DNA from: Micromonospora ureilytica
Lineage (GTDB): Bacteria; Actinomycetota; Actinomycetes; Mycobacteriales; Micromonosporaceae
DNA length: 64,000 nucleotides
Direction: 5' to 3'
Assembly (NCBI RefSeq): GCF_015751765.1
Contig: NZ_JADOTX010000001.1
Coordinates: 5,580,001 to 5,644,000 of the forward strand
Shown: one piece after another, positions 23,559 through 31,160 of the stretch
Position numbering within the stretch: the stretch's first letter is position 1
How the letters are laid out: each line of letters opens with the position of its first letter
Position numbers and translations under genes: made by a program
The notes under the pieces: model-generated
The model's input: the letters and a program-made list of their open reading frames with translations, nothing else
The model's database searches: none
Told to the model about the DNA's origin: nothing

Positions 23559-24494
23559 ATGGGGGCGTACGCCGTTGTGGTGCTCGCGGGTGGAGCCGCC
23601 CGACGGATGGGCGGGGTCGACAAGCCCGCGCGTCCGGTCGGTGGTCGGCCGATGCGTGACCGGGTGCTGGCCGCCGTCACCGACGCGACTCCGCGGGTGC
23701 TGGTCGGTGCGGCCGACGCCGTGCCGGCGGGTGTGCTGGTCGTCCGGGAGGATCCGCCCGGTGGGGGCCCGGTCGCCGCTGCGGCCGCCGGCCTGGCGTT
23801 GCTGGGTCCCGACACCGCCGTGGTCGCGCTGCTCGCCGCCGACCTGCCGCTGCTCACCCGGGCCGCGATCGGCGATCTGCTGAACCACCTCGACCGGGAG
23901 ACCCCCGACGCCGAACCGGCCCACGGCGGCCCAGCTCCGGTGCCGCCGGCCCACGGCGGCCTTGCCCCGGTGCCGCCGGCCCACGGCGGCCTTGCCCCGG
24001 TGCCGCCGGCCCACGGCGGCCCAGCTCCGGTGCCGCCGGCCCACGGCGGCCTTGCCCCGGTGCCGCCGGCCCACGGCGGCCTTGCCCCGGTGCCGCCGGC
24101 CCACGGCGGCCCAGCTCCGGTGCCGCCGGCCCACGGCGGCCCAGCTCCGGTGCCGCCGGCCCACGGCGGCCCAGCTCCGGTGCCGCCGGCCCAGGACGGC
24201 CTCGTCCCGGCCCACGGTGGCCTCGGTGGCGAGCGGAGGCCCGACGGGGCGTGCTTCGTGGACGGGAACGGGCGGCGGCAGTCGCTCTGCGGTGTCTGGC
24301 GGGTCGCCGCGCTGCGGACGGCCCTGGACCGGCTGACGGTCGAGCGGGGCGGCAGTCTGTCCGGCGCCCCGGTCCGGGCGCTACTGGCCGGTCTCGTCGT
24401 GCGGGAGGTGGCCTGGTCCGGCGAGGGCCCGCCGCCGTGGTTCGACTGCGACACTGACGAGGACGTACGCCGGGCGGAGGAGTGGGCGCGATGA
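23559..24494 (+). CDS. mobA: Molybdenum cofactor guanylyltransferase MobA with a minisatellite-encoded insertion
   Basis: MobA attaches GMP to Mo-molybdopterin to make the dinucleotide form used by formate dehydrogenases. The nucleotide-binding LAGGAARRMGGVDK lies at 9-22 and the metal-binding Asp in AADLPLL (Asp95). After residue 117 comes about 105 residues encoded by 30-bp tandem repeats (PAHGG-P/L-APVP), then the normal C-terminal half resumes (PDGACFVDG, LCGVWR). The total is 311 aa against about 200 for the family, so the insertion accounts for the excess. The insert lies in a loop position and keeps frame. ATG overlap couples it to the next gene. Catalytic parts look intact. Confidence 0.9.
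   Translation: MGAYAVVVLAGGAARRMGGVDKPARPVGGRPMRDRVLAAVTDATPRVLVGAADAVPAGVLVVREDPPGGGPVAAAAAGLALLGPDTAVVALLAADLPLLTRAAIGDLLNHLDRETPDAEPAHGGPAPVPPAHGGLAPVPPAHGGLAPVPPAHGGPAPVPPAHGGLAPVPPAHGGLAPVPPAHGGPAPVPPAHGGPAPVPPAHGGPAPVPPAQDGLVPAHGGLGGERRPDGACFVDGNGRRQSLCGVWRVAALRTALDRLTVERGGSLSGAPVRALLAGLVVREVAWSGEGPPPWFDCDTDEDVRRAEEWAR
23911..24210 (+). repeat. 30-bp coding minisatellite inside mobA
   Basis: Nine 30-bp units in exact register from 23911 (first slightly divergent) to 24180, with a decayed tenth to 24210. Two unit types, ending CCAGCTCCGG (P) or CTTGCCCCGG (L), occur in the order P L L P L L P P P. Contiguous, with no spacers. Confidence 0.95.
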
Positions 24495-24757
24495 CGGTGA
24501 TGGACGACTGGGTCACGGCGGTGTGCGCCGAGTTGGATCTGGACCCGGCCGGGGTGCCGGTGCCTGCGGTGCTGGATCTGGCCCGAGACGTCGCTCACCA
24601 GGTGCTGCGTCCGGGTGCGCCGGTCACCGCGTACCTCCTGGGGTTGGCAGTTGGCCGGGGCGCGGAGCCGGCGGACGTCGCGGCCCGGCTCGGCGCGCTG
24701 GCGGGCAGTTGGCCGCTCGCGCTGAATGCCGACCCCGCGGACCCGGCGGCCCCCTGA
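24491..24757 (+). CDS. Small protein linked to mobA (DUF6457-like)
   Basis: 88 aa. It begins MDDWVTAVCAELDLD after a short leader and is Ala/Leu-rich and helical, with no catalytic motif. Small proteins with this opening commonly follow mobA or moaA genes in actinomycetes and are annotated DUF6457. Role unknown; an accessory function in Moco metabolism is inferred from position only. ATG 24491 overlaps the mobA stop (ATGA). Confidence 0.75.
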   Translation: MTVMDDWVTAVCAELDLDPAGVPVPAVLDLARDVAHQVLRPGAPVTAYLLGLAVGRGAEPADVAARLGALAGSWPLALNADPADPAAP

Positions 24758-24838
24758 CCGCCGCTGTCCGATCCCGGTCCGGGCTGATTCGACGCTCGGG
24801 CGGCCTGGGTAGGGTGATCGTGACGGACGGAGGCGATC

Positions 24839-25945
24839 ATGACGGCTGACCACCCCTCGGCGCCGCACGGTGAGCTGCCCGGCGCTTCGACTGAGCCGGC
24901 GGAATCGATCCTGCTCGACGAGCCCAGCACCACCGACCTGCGGGCGAAGGTGACCGAGGCGTGGCGGGAGTTCGCCCGCGCGCTTGCCGTACGGCTGCGG
25001 GAGCTTCCCGTCGGCGCGCATCTCGACGTGACCCTGGACCCCACCGCCTCCGGCACCGGGGACGCCGTCTATTCGATAAGCGTCGACGTGGACCCGGACC
25101 ACGTGTTGTCCGCCCGCGCGGTCGGCAACGCCATGCTTCCGGCGGGCTACCGACTGGATCGGGGGGCGGTGGCGGACATGGTCGCGCTCGGCTGGTCCCC
25201 GCCCGGGGTGGTCGCCGGCTCCGGCGGTTCCTTCGGACTGAACGCCACGACGGCCGAGTCGGCCCAGGTCGCCACGCTGCTCTCCCGCACGCTGCGCGAC
25301 GTCTACGGCGCTCCGCACCCGGCCTTCCTCGTCTATCTGGTGCACGACGCCGAGGGCGAACCGCTGCCCCTGGGCCCGGTGGGCACCGCGCGCAGCGAGT
25401 TCGGTCCGGACGCCGACGTCGAGGCGGACCTGGAGGAAGCGTTGGCTGAGGCGGCCGCCTCGCAGGTCGAGCGGGAAGACGTGCTCGACCTGGCCGACCG
25501 GGTCCGTACCGTGGTCTCCACGATGTTGAAGTCGGACACCGACCGGTTGCAGATCGACTCGGACGGCGACATCACCATCCGCGCCGGCTCGGCGATGGTC
25601 TTCGTGCGGGTGCGGGACAACCCACCCCTGGTGGACGTCTTCTCCCCGGTGCTCACCGAGGTGGAGCCGACCGAGCGGCTCTACGTCAAGCTCTCCGAAC
25701 TGACCAACCGGATGCCGATCGGCCGCCTCTACTGCGCCGACGACACGGTCTGGGCGTCCATCCCGGTGTTCGGCCGCAACTTCCAGGCGACTCATCTGAT
25801 GCTGGCGGTGCAGGTGATGACCGGTCTCGCCGACGAGTTGGACGACCGTCTGCACGGCGAGTTCGGTGGCAAGCGGTTCTTCGGTGAGGGTGACAAGCCG
25901 GTTCGACGCGACGAGTCGGAGCACCGCACCGGCATGTACCTCTGA
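24839..25945 (+). CDS. YbjN/TY-Chap-like protein
   Basis: 368 aa, soluble. The N-terminal third (about 25-160) resembles the TY-Chap type domain found beside YbjN domains in actinobacteria. The C-terminal part (about 215-345: DGDITIRAGSAMVFVRV, then LYVKLSELTNRMPIGRLY) is a YbjN/type III secretion chaperone-like fold. Such proteins are thought to act as chaperones or in envelope stress; nothing here identifies a partner. ATG 24839 follows GACGGAGGCG. It is convergent with the quinone reductase, 7 bp apart. Confidence 0.75.
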   Translation: MTADHPSAPHGELPGASTEPAESILLDEPSTTDLRAKVTEAWREFARALAVRLRELPVGAHLDVTLDPTASGTGDAVYSISVDVDPDHVLSARAVGNAMLPAGYRLDRGAVADMVALGWSPPGVVAGSGGSFGLNATTAESAQVATLLSRTLRDVYGAPHPAFLVYLVHDAEGEPLPLGPVGTARSEFGPDADVEADLEEALAEAAASQVEREDVLDLADRVRTVVSTMLKSDTDRLQIDSDGDITIRAGSAMVFVRVRDNPPLVDVFSPVLTEVEPTERLYVKLSELTNRMPIGRLYCADDTVWASIPVFGRNFQATHLMLAVQVMTGLADELDDRLHGEFGGKRFFGEGDKPVRRDESEHRTGMYL

Positions 25946-25952
25946 GACTCGG

Positions 25953-26909
25953 TCAGGCCACGTCCAGCAGGGTCTTGCCGACCGTCGCGCGCGCCTCGAT
26001 GGCGGCGTGCGCGTCGGCGGCGCGTTCCAGCGGGAAACGTTGGCCGATGAGCGGTCGGAGGCGGCCGGCCGCCGCGTCCGCCAGGGCCTGTTCGGTGTAC
26101 GCCCGCAGCCGGGCGGGTGGCACGTCCGGGCGGATCACTGTGACCTGCCGTGCCGTGGCGGCCTCCGCCGACACCGGGGACCACTCGCCGCTCGCCAACC
26201 CGAAGCTGACCATCCGGCCGCCCGGGGGGAGCAGGTCGAAGGCGGCCCGGGCCACCGGACCGCCGACCCCGTCGAGCACCACGTCGACACCGCCCACCGT
26301 GGCGCGGACCTGCTCGGCCCACCCGTGCACCAGGTAGTCGACGGCCACCTCGGCGCCCAGGCCGGGTAGCAGGTCCACCTTGCGTCGCCCACCGGCCGCG
26401 CCGACCACCCGGGCACCGGCCCGGGCCGCGAGCTGCACCAACAGGCTGCCCACACCGCCGGCCGCGGCTTCCACCAGCACCCGGTCGCCTGGGCGGACGC
26501 CGACGGCCTCGATCAGCATGGTGGCGGTCCGTCCGTCGGCCAGCAGCGCGACCGCCGCGTCCAGCGCCAACCCGGCCGGCACCGCGATCGGCGCGGACGC
26601 GTCCACGGCCGCGCGTTCGGCGTAACCGCCGGAACCTCCGGTGGCGCTGACCACCCGTCGCCCGGTCAACGCCGGGTCGACGTCGGACCCGACTGCCGTG
26701 ATCACCCCGCCGACTCCGTTGCCGGGGATCAGCGGTGGGGTGAGGCGGAACGGGCCGGGGCGGCCGGCGCGCAGTTGCGTCTCGATGAAGGTGATGTTCG
26801 CGTGTGCGACGTCGATCAGCACCTGGCCGGGGCCGGGCACCGGGTCGGGTGCGTGGCCGGGTACCAGCACCTCGGGTCCGCCGAACTCCCGCAACCAGAT
26901 CGCCCGCAT
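25953..26909 (-). CDS. NADPH:quinone reductase-like MDR protein under a SoxR-type operator
   Basis: 318 aa, zinc-free MDR reductase. MRAIWLREFGGPEVL is the standard opening of the qor group, and the NADPH site is VEAAAGGVGSLLVQ (about 142-155). ATG 26909 is preceded by GGAGGGGACTGTC; an earlier GTG is disfavoured. Its upstream DNA contains CCTCAA-N6-TTGAGG between a TTGACC -35 and a 19-bp-spaced TGGACT -10, the arrangement of SoxR-activated promoters. Reduction of redox-cycling quinones or secondary metabolites would fit that control. The AsnC gene upstream reads the same way but ends inside this promoter. Confidence 0.88.
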   Translation of the reverse strand: MRAIWLREFGGPEVLVPGHAPDPVPGPGQVLIDVAHANITFIETQLRAGRPGPFRLTPPLIPGNGVGGVITAVGSDVDPALTGRRVVSATGGSGGYAERAAVDASAPIAVPAGLALDAAVALLADGRTATMLIEAVGVRPGDRVLVEAAAGGVGSLLVQLAARAGARVVGAAGGRRKVDLLPGLGAEVAVDYLVHGWAEQVRATVGGVDVVLDGVGGPVARAAFDLLPPGGRMVSFGLASGEWSPVSAEAATARQVTVIRPDVPPARLRAYTEQALADAAAGRLRPLIGQRFPLERAADAHAAIEARATVGKTLLDVA

Positions 26910-26953
26910 GACAGTCCCCTCCGCCTCGGTGGGCCGTCCGCCCATTCGGGGTC

Positions 26954-26984
26954 AGTCCATCTCCTCAACCCGAGTTGAGGTCAA
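26954..26984 (-). promoter_or_regulatory. MerR/SoxR-type promoter of the quinone reductase
   Basis: The 18-bp operator CCTCAACCCGAGTTGAGG (26963-26980) keeps both outer half-sites of the SoxR box (CCTCAA/TTGAGG, spacer 6). On the minus strand -35 TTGACC (26984-26979) and -10 TGGACT (26959-26954) are 19 bp apart, the overlong spacer of MerR-family targets. Confidence 0.7.
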
Positions 26985-27445
26985 GAGGTGCCAGCGGACG
27001 GGCCGACGCCTGGCGATTCGACCAGCCGGGAGAGCACGATCGTGCTGCGGGTGGAGGTCACGAACGACTCGGCACGCAACCGCTCCAGCGCCGCCTCCAG
27101 ATGGGCGATGTCGGCGGCGCGCAGGTGCACGAGTGCGTCCGCCTCCCCGGAGACGGTGTACGCGCCGACCACCTCGGGGTGTCGGCGGGCGGCCACGCCG
27201 ATCTGCGCCGGGGTGGTCCGGCCGGCGCAGAACAGCTCGACGAAGGCCTCCGTCGTCCAGCCGACCGCGGCCGGATCAACGACGGCCGTGAATCCCCTGA
27301 TCACGCCGGTGGCGCGCAGCCGGTCGACGCGACGCTTGACCGCTGGGGCGGAGAGTGACACCCGAGCGCCGATGTCGGCGTAGGACGCGCGGGCGTCCGC
27401 GACGAGTAACGCAATGATCCGCTGGTCTACCGCGTCTATCTGCAA
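26981..27445 (-). CDS. AsnC/Lrp family transcriptional regulator
   Basis: 154 aa: an N-terminal winged helix (VDQRIIALLVADARASYADIGARVSLSAPAVKRRVDRL, split by the turn at residue 22 or so) and a C-terminal RAM ligand-sensing domain (VVGAYTVSGEADALVHLRA). Lrp-type proteins sense amino acids and often control adjacent metabolic genes. TTG 27445 is preferred because AGAGGCGG lies at ribosome-site distance; TTG 27466 is possible. It is divergent from the dimethylargininase gene with about 60 bp between them, so arginine-type ligands and control of that gene are likely. Confidence 0.85.
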   Translation of the reverse strand: MQIDAVDQRIIALLVADARASYADIGARVSLSAPAVKRRVDRLRATGVIRGFTAVVDPAAVGWTTEAFVELFCAGRTTPAQIGVAARRHPEVVGAYTVSGEADALVHLRAADIAHLEAALERLRAESFVTSTRSTIVLSRLVESPGVGPSAGTS

Positions 27446-27507
27446 CGTTCCGCCTCTGGGAAGCAACGCTTGTGGCTGTTTTCAAAGTTCTACGGTACCT
27501 ACTCTTG

Positions 27508-28338
27508 GTGACCGTGGACCAGCAGCGTTTCCCGCGAAAGCGGACATATCTCATGTGCTCGCCGGAGTACTTCACGGTCGAGTACGCGATCAACCCGTGG
27601 ATGGACGTGACCACCCCGGTCGACCGCGACCTGGCCGTCAAGCAGTGGGACCGGCTGCGCGAAACCCTGGTCGGCCTTGGCCACGAGGTGCACCTGCTCA
27701 CCCCCGAGCAGGGGCTGCCCGACATGGTCTACGCCGCCAACGGTGGCTTCGTGGTGGACGGCAGCGTCTACGGCGCCCGGTTCAAGCACGAGCAGCGGAC
27801 CGCCGAGGCCGCCGCCCACCACGCCTTCTACGAGGCGCAGGGTTGGCGGTTCATCGCACCCGGCGAGACCAACGAGGGTGAGGGCGACTTCGCGTACGTG
27901 CCGGAGGCGCACGGTGGGCTCATCCTGGCCGGGCACGGCTTCCGCACCGAGATCCCGGCGCACGCGGAGGCGCAGGAGGCGTTGGGCCGACCGGTGGTGT
28001 CGCTGCGCCTGATCGACCCCCGCTTCTACCACCTGGACGTGGCGCTCGCGGCCATCGACGACGCGAACATCGTCTACTTCCCGGGGGCATTCTCGGCGGC
28101 CAGTCAGCGGGTGCTCACCCAACTCTTCCCGGACGCGGTGATCGCCGACGACGAGGACGCGTTGGCCTTCGGGATCAACCTGGTCAGCGACGGCGCGAAC
28201 GTGGTGCTCAACAGCGAGGCCACCCGTTTGGCCGGCAAGCTCAAGGCGGTCGGGTACACCCCGGTCCCCGTCGAGCTGGCCGAGCTGAAGAAGGGTGGCG
28301 GCAGCGTGAAGTGCTGCATCGCCGAGCTGCGGCACTGA
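27508..28338 (+). CDS. Dimethylargininase (DDAH)/arginine deiminase superfamily amidinohydrolase
   Basis: 276 aa, pentein fold. LMCSPEYFTVEYAINPWMD opens the family, followed by DMVYAANGG, GEGDF (guanidine-binding acidic residues), FYHLDVALAAI (catalytic His) and the terminal KGGGSVKCCIAE, whose cysteine is the expected nucleophile. The family hydrolyses methylated arginine to citrulline, or acts on arginine or related substrates; the exact one is not visible. GTG 27508 is taken as start, but GTG 27514 fits the TACTCT box at 27500-27505 about as well. It is divergent from the AsnC regulator. A true arginine deiminase is also encoded at 39473. Confidence 0.85.
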   Translation: MTVDQQRFPRKRTYLMCSPEYFTVEYAINPWMDVTTPVDRDLAVKQWDRLRETLVGLGHEVHLLTPEQGLPDMVYAANGGFVVDGSVYGARFKHEQRTAEAAAHHAFYEAQGWRFIAPGETNEGEGDFAYVPEAHGGLILAGHGFRTEIPAHAEAQEALGRPVVSLRLIDPRFYHLDVALAAIDDANIVYFPGAFSAASQRVLTQLFPDAVIADDEDALAFGINLVSDGANVVLNSEATRLAGKLKAVGYTPVPVELAELKKGGGSVKCCIAELRH

Positions 28339-28350
28339 CAGGCGAACGTC

Positions 28351-28385
28351 TCGGGGCCGGCCTCCCACTGGGAGACCGGCCCCGA
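28351..28385. terminator. Bidirectional terminator between convergent genes
   Basis: TCGGGGCCGG pairs with CCGGCCCCGA, and inner CTCCC/GGGAG extends the stem around loop ACTG. It lies between the convergent dimethylargininase and binding-protein genes. No T-tract. Confidence 0.7.
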
Positions 28386-28405
28386 ACCGTGCTTCGGGTG
28401 GGCGG

Positions 28406-29593
28406 TCAGCCCAGCGTGGCCAGCTCGTTGATCAGCACGTTCGACATGACCTGACCGTCGCGCTGCACTTCGCGCAGGTACCACTTCTGCTGCGGGGTAC
28501 GCGGCTGGTTGAACTGCCAGATGCCGCGCGGGCTGTCGATCTGGCCGAGCTTGCCCAGGGCCAGGTTGACCTGCTGCGGCGAGGGCTTCCCGCCGGTCAG
28601 CTGGATGGCCTGGTCGAGCACCTGCGCCGCGTCGTACGACGCCATCGCGTACGTGGTGGGGGTGACCTGGTACTTCTTGCGGTACGCCGAGGCGAAGACC
28701 CGGTTCGACGTGTTGTTCAGGTCGGCCGAGTAGTTCAGCGCGGTCTGGATGCCCAGCGCGTTGTCCTTCAGGTTCTCCAGCACGGTGCCCTCGGTGAGGA
28801 AGCCCGGCGCGTAGATCGGCCCGGCGAACTTCTCGCGCAGCTGCTTGATGAACTCCACGGCGGCCGCCCCGGCGAAGAAGCAGAAGACCGCCGTGGGCTT
28901 CTTGGCCAGCGCCCGGGTGATGTCCGAGGAGTACGTCGTCTTGCCGGGGCTGGAGGTGGCGTTGGTGTAGGTCACCTCGTCGCGAATCCGGGGGTCGTTC
29001 GCGCCGAACTCCTGCCGGAAGCCGCGGACCACGTCCGGGCTGCCGACGTTCTCCGGCATGATGATCGCGATGCGGCCGTTCGCCGGCAGCTGGTCGCGCA
29101 GGTAGCGGCCCAGCGCCCGGCCGGCCTCGTCGAGCACGTACGAGGTCCGCCAGATGTAGAAGACGCTCTGCAGGCTGCTCGGTGAGGCGTTGGAGCCGAT
29201 CAGTGGGACCCGGGCCTGCTCCACGGTGTCCCGGATGCCGACCATCACCGCCGAGTTGACCACGCCGGTGAGCGCCAACACGCCCTGCTTGAGCAGGCCG
29301 TCGACGGCAGCCTTGCCCGTCTTCGCGGTGTCGCCCTCGTCGGCGGTCAGCAGCTCCACCGGGTGGCCGCCCAACCGCTGGTCGTGCAGGTCGAGGAAGA
29401 GCTGGAAGCCGTTGGTGATGTCGTCGCCGATGCTCTTGAAACCACCGGCCTGCGGCGTGATTAAACCGATCTTGACCGGGTTGCGGTCGGCGGTCGGTTC
29501 GGCGTCACTGTCTGAGCCACACCCGGCGACGAACCCGGTGGTACCGAGCGCGGCCAACAGTTGGAGCGCCCGCCTGCGATTCATCTGCGACAC
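28406..29593 (-). CDS. Branched-chain amino acid-type ABC transporter substrate-binding lipoprotein
   Basis: 395 aa, periplasmic-binding fold type I (LivK-like): VKIGLITPQAGGFKSIGDDI begins the mature domain. The N-terminus has twin or triple arginine (NRRRALQLL) and a lipobox VAGC with Cys25, so it is probably a Tat- or Sec-exported lipoprotein. GTG 29593 is chosen because GGAAGGAA precedes it at the right spacing; ATG 29584 is the alternative. No permease or ATPase gene is near, so it is an orphan receptor here. The ligand is unknown; amides, urea or amino acids are usual. Confidence 0.87.
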   Translation of the reverse strand: MSQMNRRRALQLLAALGTTGFVAGCGSDSDAEPTADRNPVKIGLITPQAGGFKSIGDDITNGFQLFLDLHDQRLGGHPVELLTADEGDTAKTGKAAVDGLLKQGVLALTGVVNSAVMVGIRDTVEQARVPLIGSNASPSSLQSVFYIWRTSYVLDEAGRALGRYLRDQLPANGRIAIIMPENVGSPDVVRGFRQEFGANDPRIRDEVTYTNATSSPGKTTYSSDITRALAKKPTAVFCFFAGAAAVEFIKQLREKFAGPIYAPGFLTEGTVLENLKDNALGIQTALNYSADLNNTSNRVFASAYRKKYQVTPTTYAMASYDAAQVLDQAIQLTGGKPSPQQVNLALGKLGQIDSPRGIWQFNQPRTPQQKWYLREVQRDGQVMSNVLINELATLG

Positions 29594-29673
29594 CGAGTTC
29601 CTTCCAAGGAGTGTTACAGGGCCGAACACCGCCCCTCCGGCGTTCTACCTGGTCCGCGACGCTGCGTCAATGG

Positions 29674-30471
29674 CTAGTGATCATCGTGCAGGGACCGCAA
29701 CACGGCAAGGACCTGAGGCCACGCGACGGACTCCGGGTCGATCAGCCCGAAATGCTCGCATCCAGGCAGTTCGACAAGGGAAATATCGGAACCTGCGACA
29801 CGCGCCTCTGTGACGAAATCCCTGCTCATCTCCGCCGGAACCTGATGATCGTCCGAGCCGTGCACAATTACTGTCCGTGTCCGTATCGGTACCAACATCC
29901 GTGGATCCGCAGCCGCGTACCGGTCCGGGACCTCCCCCGGGCCGCCGCCGAGCAGCGCCGCGACCGCGCCCGAGTCCAGATCTCGCCGGTACGCCTCGCC
30001 CAGGTCGGCCACCGGGGCCAGGGCGAGCACCCCACGCACCGTCGCCGGGGCGGTGGCCGCCGCGTACAGCGCCAAATGGCCGCCGGCGGAGTGCCCGACC
30101 AGGATCGGCGCCCCCAGGCTCACCCGGCCGGGCAACGCCTCGGCCGCCAGCACGGGCAGCTCGGCCACCCCGGTCAGTACGTCGGTCAGGGTGCCCGGCC
30201 AGCCACCGCCAGGCTGCCCCGTCCGCCGGTACTCCAGCTGCGCCACCGGGTAGCCAGCAGCGGCGAGGGCTGCGGCAAGTGGGCCGGTGTGCCGCCGGTC
30301 GTACTCGGCCCGCCAGAAACCGCCGTGCAACACGACGACCAGCGGCCTGGCCGGCCCGGTTCCCGCCGGGAGACGCAGATCGGCCACCTGATCCGGGTGC
30401 TCCCCGTACGCCACGGTCCGGTCGGGCTCCGGTGCGGGCCGGGTCAGCACGGCGCGCGGGTCGGCAGGCAT
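29674..30471 (-). CDS. Alpha/beta hydrolase (esterase/dipeptidase-like)
   Basis: 265 aa. The oxyanion region is VVLHGGFWRAEYDR (about 47-60), the nucleophile elbow GHSAGG (about 124-129), and the acid and base are in HGSDDHQVP (about 214-222) and GCEHFGLI (about 243). HGGFW with GHSAGG is typical of the BD-FAE/kynurenine formamidase-like esterases. Substrate unknown. ATG 30471 is set by the TACCGT box 6 nt upstream; the frame is open for a further 900 bp, but that part is antisense to bpa. Confidence 0.85.
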   Translation of the reverse strand: MPADPRAVLTRPAPEPDRTVAYGEHPDQVADLRLPAGTGPARPLVVVLHGGFWRAEYDRRHTGPLAAALAAAGYPVAQLEYRRTGQPGGGWPGTLTDVLTGVAELPVLAAEALPGRVSLGAPILVGHSAGGHLALYAAATAPATVRGVLALAPVADLGEAYRRDLDSGAVAALLGGGPGEVPDRYAAADPRMLVPIRTRTVIVHGSDDHQVPAEMSRDFVTEARVAGSDISLVELPGCEHFGLIDPESVAWPQVLAVLRSLHDDH

Positions 30472-30477
30472 GGCGCG

Positions 30478-30483
30478 ACGGTA
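30478..30483 (-). promoter_or_regulatory. Leaderless -10 box TACCGT of the hydrolase gene
   Basis: Minus strand TACCGT, 6 nt (CGCGCC), ATG 30471. Confidence 0.5.
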
Positions 30484-30564
30484 GCGCGCCCCGCCCGGGT
30501 GGTTCGGCCCCGGGAGTCGGTCCCGGGCGGCAGGGCTCGCGTCCGCTGGGTAAAGATGGACCCC

Positions 30565-31158
30565 ATGACCGAAGCGCGCTCCGCTGGACAGAACGACGAG
30601 CCCGGCCCCGACGAGTCCGGCCACTCCGGCACCGTTGTGGTGGTCGGCCCGGACGGCCGGCCGATCGGCACGATGCAGACCGACGAAGGCCAGGGCGAGG
30701 ACCCGACCCGCCTGGTCGAACAGCCGGCCAAGGTGATGCGGATCGGCAGCATGATCAAGCAGTTGCTGGAGGAGGTGAAGGCCGCACCTCTCGACGACGC
30801 CAGCCGCAACCGGATGCGGGAGATCCACGAGCGGTCGATCGTCGAACTCAAGGAGGGCCTCGCCCCCGAGCTGCGCGACGAGCTGGAGCGCATCTCGCTG
30901 CCCTTCGCCGAGGACAAGGCCCCCAGCGAGGGCGAGCTGCGGATCGCCCACGCCCAGCTCGTCGGCTGGCTGGAGGGTCTGTTCCACGGCATCCAGGCGG
31001 CCCTGGTGGCCCAGCAGATGGCCGCCCGGGTGCAGCTGGAGCAGATGCGCGGCGGCCGGCAGGCGCTGCCCAGCGGCCCCGGCGGGGTCGTCCCCGGGAT
31101 GCCGGGCGTCGGCCAGCCGGGCGGCGGCGAGGGGCACAACACCGGTCAGTACCTCTGA
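30565..31158 (+). CDS. bpa: Bacterial proteasome activator Bpa (DUF2587)
   Basis: 197 aa. Bpa forms a ring that opens the 20S proteasome without ATP and delivers unfolded proteins. The core helices run from about residue 50 to 155 (RIGSMIKQLLEEVKAAPLDD, IHERSIVELKEGLAPELRDE, LVGWLEGLFHGIQAAL). The protein ends in GQYL, the HbYX-like tail that docks on the proteasome. The N-terminal 45 residues are acidic and disordered, and a Gly/Pro/Met linker precedes the tail. ATG 30565 is chosen with a TAAAGA -10-like box 8 nt upstream; ATG 30556 is possible. No proteasome genes are in the window. Confidence 0.93.
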   Translation: MTEARSAGQNDEPGPDESGHSGTVVVVGPDGRPIGTMQTDEGQGEDPTRLVEQPAKVMRIGSMIKQLLEEVKAAPLDDASRNRMREIHERSIVELKEGLAPELRDELERISLPFAEDKAPSEGELRIAHAQLVGWLEGLFHGIQAALVAQQMAARVQLEQMRGGRQALPSGPGGVVPGMPGVGQPGGGEGHNTGQYL

Positions 31159-31160
31159 CC

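Noticed and set aside
23911..24210. CRISPR-like repeat array in mobA
   Set aside because: Units are contiguous with no unique spacers and encode a regular peptide in frame; no cas genes.
23546..25924. A very long open frame on the minus strand (about 790 codons) opposite mobA and the YbjN-like gene
   Set aside because: It exists because the 30-bp tandem repeat and strong codon GC bias keep the antisense frame open. No domain, promoter or ribosome site supports it.
28406..29593. Complete branched-chain amino acid ABC transporter operon
   Set aside because: Only the binding lipoprotein is present; neighbours are a hydrolase and a dimethylargininase.
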